The translations under genes and the position numbers were made by a program. Below, one piece after another: positions 46,300-52,255 of a stretch of DNA of 64,000 nucleotides. Numbering within the stretch: the stretch's first letter is position 1; each line of letters opens with the position of its first letter. The notes under the pieces were generated by a model. The model was not told where the DNA came from. It saw only the letters and a list, made by a program, of their open reading frames with translations, and did no database searches. Location: contig PHBZ01000006.1 of the NCBI GenBank assembly GCA_002840755.1, forward strand, positions 1 to 64,000, given 5' to 3'. This DNA comes from Chloroflexi bacterium HGW-Chloroflexi-10 (lineage in GTDB: Bacteria; Chloroflexota; Anaerolineae; Anaerolineales; Anaerolineaceae).

Positions 46300-46472
46300 A
46301 TATTTTCTATATCAGAATCAAATCATTCCAGAATAAAATTTCCCCTTTGAGTTTCTGCGACAGATTTTATATTTAATCACTTCATTAAAATTGGAGTAAA
46401 GACTGGATATTAAACGAAAGCCATTATTTATGCATCACTAAGGTGTGTTTATAACCACCGGTGTTGTTTAAA

Positions 46473-47663
46473 CTAATCTTTGTAAAGTTCTACAATATTT
46501 GCCGGTGCCTGTCGGGCACGGACTAAATTTGCCATTAATCGCATGGGCCGGTCAATATGAGTAAAAAAAGCTTTATATCCCGAACAAAGAGTATTTAAAC
46601 CAGCCTCACCATCCGGTGTTCTTCGGATTCTGTCTTTGGGACAGCCCCCATTACAAATAAATCGGACATCACATTCCATACAGTACTTCGGCAATGAGTC
46701 CAATTTGGTTGTCCCGAAAGCGATTTGCTGAGCTGTTCTCACCATCTGATCCAGGGAAGTATGCTGAATATTGCCCAAGAGATATTCTGGTTCCACATAA
46801 TGATCACAAGAATAAATATCGCCATTATGTTCAATGACAAGTGCGTTTCCGCAAGTTTCCTCAAAAACACATAAACCGGGACTCTGCCCCAACCATGCCG
46901 CTAACGCAGCATCAAATATCTGAACAAATGTTTTGCCTACATCATATTTTACCCATTCATCAAAAATCGAATTGAGAAAATTTCCATAGGCCTTTCCTGA
47001 TACGGACCGTTTTGAAATTTGATAACCTTCCTGATTACCGGTAGTATTCACTCGTTCCACAATCGGAATAAATTGGATAAATTGAGCACCAACATCATCC
47101 CGGAGAAAGCGATAAACCTCTATTGGGGATGAAACGTTGGCTTTGTGAACAGTTGTCAGAACGTTGTAATCCACATGGTGTTGTTTTAAATGAAGCAAAC
47201 CAGCCATCACCCGCTCAAAAGAAGGTTCTCCAACCTTATCCACCCGATAGGCATTGTGAAGATGTGCGGGGCCATCCAAACTCAAACCGACCAGAAAATT
47301 ATTCTCCTTGAAGAACTGGCACCAGGCATCATCCAACGTAACGCCATTGGTTTGGATGGTGTTCAAAATTCGCATTCCCGGTTTTCGATATTTTTCTTGC
47401 AGTTCAATCACATTTTGAAAAAAAGAAAGACCCATTAAGGTCGGTTCTCCGCCATGCCAGGAAAAAACAAGTTCGGGTACTTTTTGTGCATCAATATACT
47501 GCTGGATAAAAGACTCTAATGTGTTCTGATTCATCCGAAAATCATCATCCTGGAAAAGGCCCTGCTTTTTCAGGTAATAACAATAACGGCAATCCAGGTT
47601 GCATAAGGGTCCGCAAGGCTTTGCCATCATAACTAAGGAGTCATGAGAATTCCAGGGTTTCAT
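46473..47663 (-). CDS. anSME-type radical SAM/SPASM maturase
   Basis: Start at 47663 (MKPWNSHD) has AAGAAGG five bases upstream; a start 27 bases earlier is also possible. The 396-residue protein has the radical SAM cluster motif CNLDCRYCYY near residue 20 and a SPASM C-terminal region with CMECDVRFICNGGCPKDR. Anaerobic sulfatase-maturating enzymes convert a Cys or Ser of a target sulfatase to formylglycine. No sulfatase is in this window, so the target lies elsewhere or is a different protein. It is upstream of the reductase gene on the same strand, separated by a 290-base AT-rich gap. Confidence 0.87.
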   Translation of the reverse strand: MKPWNSHDSLVMMAKPCGPLCNLDCRYCYYLKKQGLFQDDDFRMNQNTLESFIQQYIDAQKVPELVFSWHGGEPTLMGLSFFQNVIELQEKYRKPGMRILNTIQTNGVTLDDAWCQFFKENNFLVGLSLDGPAHLHNAYRVDKVGEPSFERVMAGLLHLKQHHVDYNVLTTVHKANVSSPIEVYRFLRDDVGAQFIQFIPIVERVNTTGNQEGYQISKRSVSGKAYGNFLNSIFDEWVKYDVGKTFVQIFDAALAAWLGQSPGLCVFEETCGNALVIEHNGDIYSCDHYVEPEYLLGNIQHTSLDQMVRTAQQIAFGTTKLDSLPKYCMECDVRFICNGGCPKDRIRRTPDGEAGLNTLCSGYKAFFTHIDRPMRLMANLVRARQAPANIVELYKD

Positions 47664-47813
47664 ATTGACCTTCTTATTTTGATTCTTCATCGCTTACTTT
47701 TTAATAAAGGGCAATGGGTATTATAATTGGCCTTGTGACAACCCGGAATAACCATGTGACACCTTAACGACAATAAAAACGAACAAAAAAACAGGCTAGA
47801 CCTTTTTTACAGG

Positions 47814-47905
47814 CTAATGACGCTTTCTTGGATCACGCGTTACCCTTATTGGGCGTCCTGGAGATTTACCACGAGGTTTGGGCTCAGAAGCAGGGTTAGT
47901 AGGAT
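47814..47905 (-). pseudogene. C-terminal tail of a transposase
   Basis: On the minus strand the frame reads NPASEPKPRGKSPGRPIRV and TRDPRKRH then stop. This basic PRGKSPGRP-type tail is typical of the C-terminus of a DDE transposase family. Nothing of the catalytic domain remains. The rest of 47691-47813 shows no gene. Confidence 0.5.
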
Positions 47906-47916
47906 ATTGACAACAT

Positions 47917-48077
47917 AAAAGACCCTCGTGCGAAGGTCTTTTAACACTGGAGGGAAGCGATAGCGCAGCATCCTGTAAGGACGGGCACGTATCTACGTCC
48001 TACAACATTATTTTTATCCCGCCCCAATCAAGTGTACAAGAAGCTTTGCATATAATTAAACAAGGCTATGAGAATGG
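47917..48077. repeat. Long intergenic direct repeat, copy A
   Basis: This segment is nearly identical to 49670-49808. Shared parts are a hairpin AAAAGACC/GGTCTTTT (47917-47942) and a block of about 90 bases containing GGGCACGTATCTACGTCC, TACAACATTATTTTTATCCC, AAGAAGCTTTGCATAT and AAACAAGGCTATGAGAATGG. Copy A carries about 21 extra bases (AGCGCAGCATCCTGTAAGG) which also occur at about 49607-49626, next to copy B. Confidence 0.85.
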
Positions 48078-48093
48078 AAATTCTTTATGATAT

Positions 48094-48124
48094 AACCAGG
48101 CGAATAAAAATTATTCGCCTGGTT
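48094..48124 (-). terminator. Hairpin downstream of the PIN toxin gene
   Basis: AACCAGGCGAATAA and TTATTCGCCTGGTT pair perfectly around AAA, about 40 bases after the stop of the minus-strand toxin gene. The T run is short. Confidence 0.6.
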
Positions 48125-48165
48125 AATCTCTAATATGTTAAGCGATCCATGATAGAGTCTGAAAT

Positions 48166-48585
48166 TTATATAGTATGAGGGTATTGTGCTAAGAATTCGT
48201 CTGGCAAAAGCACCTTGAAACTTGCATTTCTCAAAAGGCCAAAATGCTTCATGTTCCCAGTAACGAGAACCTCGGCGTGGCTGCAGATGGCTATCTCAGC
48301 AAAGGGAATATCCCCTGGATCGTTAATCAACTCCTGCTGAAATTCAACGGGGTAACTTTTGGCCCATAAAGCTGAAAATGCGATAAATCTGAGAATCGCA
48401 TCGGCTTTATCCGCGGGGATATTCAATTTCGGCCGATGAAGCACGTCGGTGTATTCGGTAAAAATCCGTTCATCAATTGCTAATTGGATCTTGCCCTCTA
48501 AAATGGCGTTCATGATCAAAGCGGGCTTGCTGTTGCGCTTAAGCAGCGCAGAAACGAGCACGTTTGTATCCAGGACAATCAGCAT
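48166..48585 (-). CDS. PIN-domain ribonuclease toxin (VapC-like)
   Basis: Start at 48585 (MLIVLDTNVLVSALL) lies one base after the antitoxin stop, giving 139 residues. PIN acidic residues appear in LDTNV (first Asp), in the FTEYTDVL region, and near the C terminus in NDPGDIPFAEIA. It belongs to the 'putative toxin component, PIN family' group. Toxins of this type cleave RNA until neutralised by the antitoxin encoded just upstream. Tight coupling supports a type II toxin-antitoxin operon. Confidence 0.9.
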   Translation of the reverse strand: MLIVLDTNVLVSALLKRNSKPALIMNAILEGKIQLAIDERIFTEYTDVLHRPKLNIPADKADAILRFIAFSALWAKSYPVEFQQELINDPGDIPFAEIAICSHAEVLVTGNMKHFGLLRNASFKVLLPDEFLAQYPHTI

Positions 48586-48586
48586 A

Positions 48587-49006
48587 TTAGGATTTCTTCC
48601 TCGTTTCCTGAATTTCCGCCTCGATGTCATCCTCGGTCAATTCGGAAGAGGAATCCGATTCCACTGCTGTGCGAATCGCTTCAACTGCAGCCTGAGCTTT
48701 GAGCTGCAGGGCCTGGAAAAGCATGTTCCGTTCATCGCTGCGCAGGTTGAATTCTCGGACTAAGGTATCGGCGCCCACTTTTTGTGAGCGAGATAATACC
48801 TCAGCAATTTGAATTCCTCTTGCCTGTAAAGTTTTCGCCAATACCACTAGCAGATCATCGGCCGCCAGGTCCAGCGTTTTGATCACCACACCGTTTTCTG
48901 TACTGACAAAAGTGACCAAATCCCCTTTTTTTAGATTTAACTGCCGGCGAATACTGCGAGGAATGGTTACCTGCCCTTTTTCTTGAACACGCACTGTGCT
49001 AATCAT
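48587..49006 (-). CDS. AbrB/SpoVT-family antitoxin
   Basis: Start at 49006 has GGAGG five bases upstream, giving 139 residues. The N-terminal swapped-hairpin DNA-binding domain reads STVRVQEKGQVTIPRSIRRQLNLKKGDLVTF. The C-terminal 95 residues are helical and acidic (SSSELTEDDIEAEIQETRKKS), longer than a minimal AbrB antitoxin, and probably wrap the PIN toxin. It is the first gene of the toxin-antitoxin operon and likely autorepresses it. Confidence 0.9.
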   Translation of the reverse strand: MISTVRVQEKGQVTIPRSIRRQLNLKKGDLVTFVSTENGVVIKTLDLAADDLLVVLAKTLQARGIQIAEVLSRSQKVGADTLVREFNLRSDERNMLFQALQLKAQAAVEAIRTAVESDSSSELTEDDIEAEIQETRKKS

Positions 49007-49124
49007 CTTTACCTCCAAAAAGTCATACTGTCATACTTTATTATAGCACAGGCTTATTGCTATGGTTCGGAGTCTTTTCTCAGTCACTTATGACCCGGAC
49101 AGTTCTCATATTGCAAGCGGCGTG

Positions 49125-49534
49125 CTATTTTGCCAGCATCTTCCAGGATAATCCTTCCACAACATTCCACCAGAAGAACGGCACTTCATACCATTCAGCG
49201 CCAACCATATCCTTTGGAATTAACCTGTCCGGTGCTGTTACTCTTGCCAGAAAACCTTCTGGATTAACCGCCACCGTTGTATAAACGACAGAATAGACCG
49301 GTTCCAATAATCCCAGGGACAAGAACATTCCCCCACCACAGCGGGAGGGTTGGACTGTTTGAGTTCCATCAATCCGGTCTGCCATGAATTGCCAATAGGT
49401 TATTATGTACCACTAACCTGCATTGGCTGGCTGCCTTTGTACGCCACAAAAATAGCCGAAGCGCGCAAGCAAAGGATGATCAAGACGCAGACGCTATTAC
49501 GGATAATCACCAGGATAGCATTAACGATTTTCAT
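49125..49534 (-). pseudogene. Probable frameshifted gene for a small membrane-anchored protein
   Basis: From ATG 49534 (with CGGAGAACA upstream) the frame gives a hydrophobic N terminus KIVNAILVIIRNSVCVLIIL and stops at 49403. In another frame a continuous second part follows (YWQFMADRIDG, PSRCGGGMFLSLGLLEPVYS, GFLARVTAPDRLIPKDMVGAEWYEVPFFWWN) to 49125. The two together would make one protein of about 135 residues, so a frameshift near 49400 is likely. The family was not recognised. Confidence 0.4.
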
Positions 49535-49669
49535 TGTTCTCCGTTTCGTTTGGGTTTGTTGTGTATCTTTGCTGCGGGTCAATCTGCTCGCGTATTGCAC
49601 GATTGAAGCGCAGCATCCTGTAAGGACGGGGTTCGACCCCGTGTTCAACAGCCGATTTTAAGCAACAAA

Positions 49670-49808
49670 AAAAGACCCTCTTGCGAAGGTCTTTTCATAC
49701 TGGCGGGAGCGACGGGCACGTATCTACGTCCTACAACATTATTTTTATCCCGCCCCTATCAAGTGTAAAAGAAGCTTTGCATATGATTAAACAAGGCTAT
49801 GAGAATGG
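49670..49808. repeat. Long intergenic direct repeat, copy B
   Basis: Second copy of the repeat at 47917-48077, in the same orientation. It starts with the same terminator-like hairpin (49670-49695). The two copies bracket the PIN/AbrB operon and the frameshifted gene, like the ends of a duplicated or inserted segment. Confidence 0.85.
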
Positions 49809-49870
49809 TAATGGTGATCAATAAGCGGTGATAATGTTACTGATATAAAACTGTTTTAGGAAAATACAAC

Positions 49871-49918
49871 AACTACCTCCTTCGTTTGGTTGGAAAAAAA
49901 CCAAAAAAGGAGGTAGTT
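49871..49918 (+). promoter_or_regulatory. Long hairpin covering the ribosome-binding site of the island's first gene
   Basis: AACTACCTCCTT (49871-49882) pairs with AAGGAGGTAGTT (49907-49918), continued inward by TTTGGTT/AACCAAA. The right arm contains the AAGGAGGT Shine-Dalgarno and the first base of the TTG start at 49918. It may sequester translation, or act as a terminator for upstream transcription, since a similar GGAGG-containing hairpin at 32016-32059 lies between convergent genes. Confidence 0.6.
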
Positions 49919-50298
49919 TGCATTTAATTGATCTTGATTCTTTGGACTGGCTTTTTGAAATAAAAATAAATTCAAAACCCCTTCCGCCCGGATATGTTTG
50001 GAGGGTTATTCACGACCCAACCAGAACTGCTGAAGATCCAGGGTTGTTTTTTGGCGCGTACTTCCGCTTTATTGATATTGTTCATGGCAAACGAGAAAAT
50101 TGTGCATGGCCTGAAGGGACCATTTTTGAGAATAAAGAAACACAAGAAGTCCTGACAATATATCAAGGGCGTATCCAATACCCACAACAAATATTGGTGC
50201 AAGAAAATAATATCACTCGTGCTCCAGTAAATAACATAGAAAGCACTTTTTTTACTGAAAAGAGAAGTTCCCTTAAGGATGCAGGTGAGCGGCTATGA
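49918..50298 (+). CDS. Island protein of unknown function, 126 residues
   Basis: The frame starts at TTG with AAGGAGGT upstream, at a spacing of only four bases and inside a hairpin. The protein reads IDLDSLDWLFEIKINSKPLP, then GYVWRVIHDPTRTAEDPGLFFGAYFRF, with no TM segment and no recognised family. It overlaps the next gene by ATGA, so the two are coupled. It is the first gene of the plasmid-like island. Confidence 0.6.
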   Translation: MHLIDLDSLDWLFEIKINSKPLPPGYVWRVIHDPTRTAEDPGLFFGAYFRFIDIVHGKRENCAWPEGTIFENKETQEVLTIYQGRIQYPQQILVQENNITRAPVNNIESTFFTEKRSSLKDAGERL

Positions 50299-50528
50299 GG
50301 AACTTTCTATTAATCCGAATGAAGGATATATCCGGATGTTCCGGTACGGGCATTGTTGCTGAAGGGGTTGTCTTTTCTGATGGATCAGCCATTTTAAAAT
50401 GGCTGCGCAGACCGTACTCTTTGGGTATTTACAAGTCCATCACCCATTTGCTTGATTTGCATGGACACAACGGCAACACCAAAATTCAATTTATCGATAC
50501 CCCGGTTTATGTAACCAACCGGCGGTAA
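50295..50528 (+). CDS. Island protein of unknown function, 77 residues
   Basis: The start overlaps the previous stop (ATGA). The product has MKDISGCSGTGIVAEGVVFSDGSAILKWLRR and IYKSITHLLDLHGHNGNTKIQF, a small beta-rich pattern seen in conserved hypothetical proteins of phages and mobile elements of several phyla. No catalytic motif is seen. It lies 25 bases before parA. Confidence 0.7.
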   Translation: MRNFLLIRMKDISGCSGTGIVAEGVVFSDGSAILKWLRRPYSLGIYKSITHLLDLHGHNGNTKIQFIDTPVYVTNRR

Positions 50529-50553
50529 TTTTTGCTTTTCAAAGGAGGATCAT

Positions 50554-51315
50554 ATGACAGCAAAGGTGATAACAATTAGCAATCAAAAAGGCGGGGTAGG
50601 TAAAACAACCACCGCCGTCAGCCTGGCACATTACCTGGCGCGAAAAAACAAAGTCTTATTGATCGATCTTGACCCTCAAGGTCAATGCGCAACGAATTTG
50701 GGGATCAAGCAAGAACAAGGAGCGTTTTATTTATTGGTCATCTCTCAGGTATCTGCCAGGGATATCGATTTTATCCATACCCTCACCAGAGAAACCGGCC
50801 GTGAAAACCTGCAAATTATTCCGGGCGATCAAATGACCGGATCAGCTCAAACCACCATCATGGATAAACCGGTAAATCATGTTCGCGAAATTCTCAAGCC
50901 TTTTCAGAATCAGGTTGACTTTATCATCTTCGATACCTCGCCATCATTAGGTGGTTTACAGGAGCGTGCAATCTGGGCAGCTGATGCGGTCATTGTTCCA
51001 TGTGCTACCGAATTTGCATCACTAGAATCGGCTGCCAAAACTGTAAAAACCATGCAAGGGCTGCGTTTAGAAAAAGCCTGGAAGGGTGGCTTATTGGGTA
51101 TTTTGCCCACCTTTTTTGACGATAAAACCCGGGAATCCCGTAACTCAATGAAAGATCTCAAAGAGCAATTCGGAGAAAAAGTAATGCAGCCAATTCATGC
51201 TGCCACCGTACTGCGGGAATGCTGGTCGACCGGTCAAACCATTTTTGAATATGCACCCGACTCTCGCTCTGCTCAGGAGTATGAATTGTTTGCCCAGCAA
51301 GTAAAGAATTATTAG
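50554..51315 (+). CDS. parA: ParA-family partition ATPase
   Basis: The 253-residue ATPase has the deviant Walker A KGGVGKTTTA at residues 11-20, Walker A' LLIDLDPQGQCATNLG, and Walker B IIFDTSPSLG. It lacks an N-terminal helix-turn-helix, so it is the short type Ib-like/Soj-like form. ParA forms dynamic assemblies on DNA to segregate plasmids or chromosomes. An AAAGGAGGATCAT site precedes it. The next gene, 9 bases downstream, is the expected adaptor. Confidence 0.94.
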   Translation: MTAKVITISNQKGGVGKTTTAVSLAHYLARKNKVLLIDLDPQGQCATNLGIKQEQGAFYLLVISQVSARDIDFIHTLTRETGRENLQIIPGDQMTGSAQTTIMDKPVNHVREILKPFQNQVDFIIFDTSPSLGGLQERAIWAADAVIVPCATEFASLESAAKTVKTMQGLRLEKAWKGGLLGILPTFFDDKTRESRNSMKDLKEQFGEKVMQPIHAATVLRECWSTGQTIFEYAPDSRSAQEYELFAQQVKNY

Positions 51316-51324
51316 GTGGGTCCT

Positions 51325-51984
51325 ATGCGTCGAAATGCATTTGCCAGTTTACAAGAAAATGAAATAAACAATTCCATTGCTTCGATTAACTCCCAGGTTC
51401 CAACAATGAACACTATTCAAAAACCAATGAGTGCTTTGGACTTCATTCCATCGGCTGTACCGAAGAAAAAGCGGGATCGAAAATGGGAAAGAGAGAATAA
51501 GGATCAGGTAGCTACGTATCGGGGGATCACGCCGGAGGTTCGTCAATCAATCATTTTGTTGGCTGAAAAACTGAATGTTTCGACTGATGATGTGGCTCGA
51601 GCATTTCTGGAAAATGGGATTGGCCTTTACCAATCTGGTCAAATTGTGCTGAATCCATATCCGAAAGCACAACGCATGACTCTCTTCCCTTCCGAAAAAA
51701 GATCGAAAGGGAAAGAAAACAATGGCTGGCTGCAGGAAGCAGTTCAGATTAGCAAACAAAACGGTAAGCGCAAAAAGAAACAGGATCAAAAAAATTGGGA
51801 ATATCGCGTTTCATATCGCATACCACCCGCCGTTAAAGAAAGCATCAAAACAATTGCCGAAAGGCATACTGTGCCAATCGGCGAAGTCGTTCTCTATTTC
51901 TTTCAGCATGCCTTTGCAGCTTATCAAACTGGAAAATTGGTTCTTTCTCCGCAACCTAAAAACTCGGGAAACACACTTTATTAA
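51325..51984 (+). CDS. ParA partner protein with a duplicated DNA-binding-like domain
   Basis: Start at ATG 51325 has AGGTGGG upstream; a GTG at 51316 is also possible. The 219-residue basic protein contains two similar segments: YRGITPEVRQSIILLAEKLNVSTDDVARAFLENGIGLYQSGQIVLNPYPKA (about 75-125) and YRIPPAVKESIKTIAERHTVPIGEVVLYFFQHAFAAYQTGKLVLSPQPK (about 165-215). Each looks like a strand followed by two helices, as in ribbon-helix-helix proteins, so one chain could carry two halves of the usual dimer. It probably binds a centromere-like site and recruits ParA. Family assignment is inferred. Confidence 0.65.
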   Translation: MRRNAFASLQENEINNSIASINSQVPTMNTIQKPMSALDFIPSAVPKKKRDRKWERENKDQVATYRGITPEVRQSIILLAEKLNVSTDDVARAFLENGIGLYQSGQIVLNPYPKAQRMTLFPSEKRSKGKENNGWLQEAVQISKQNGKRKKKQDQKNWEYRVSYRIPPAVKESIKTIAERHTVPIGEVVLYFFQHAFAAYQTGKLVLSPQPKNSGNTLY

Positions 51985-52061
51985 AAGGAAGAGAATGTTG
52001 TATTCCAGGGTCCAGACAAAATTTTACATCTCAATTTTGGCAATTGGCACTCCGTCAGCGG

Positions 52062-52132
52062 CATTGCAGACGTGCCGCAGACGTATTGTAGACGTTGCCG
52101 CTGACCTTCCCGCTGACGTTGCCGTAGACGTT
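52062..52132 (+). repeat. Tandem ~12-bp repeats between the par and rep genes
   Basis: Six imperfect units with consensus GCCGYWGACGTT run head to tail (CATTGCAGACGT, GCCGCAGACGTA, TTGTAGACGTT, GCCGCTGACCTT, CCCGCTGACGTT, GCCGTAGACGTT). They lie in the 271-base gap upstream of the initiator gene. They could be iterons of an origin or a centromere for the ParA partner. Confidence 0.75.
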
Positions 52133-52255
52133 GGGCGCAAAAAAGACCCTGAATTCTGTTTTCTGATTGAGAAACAGTGTAGTTACCCTTCTACATCCAA
52201 ACAGACCTGAATTGACAAATTATCGTTTGATTTTTTATAAAGCACTGGAGACGAA

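Noticed and set aside
49615-49650. tRNA-like GGGGTTCGACCCC motif
   Set aside because: It looks like a T-arm, but with a proper 7-base loop the stem pairs fail, and no acceptor, D-arm or anticodon arm can be drawn around it.
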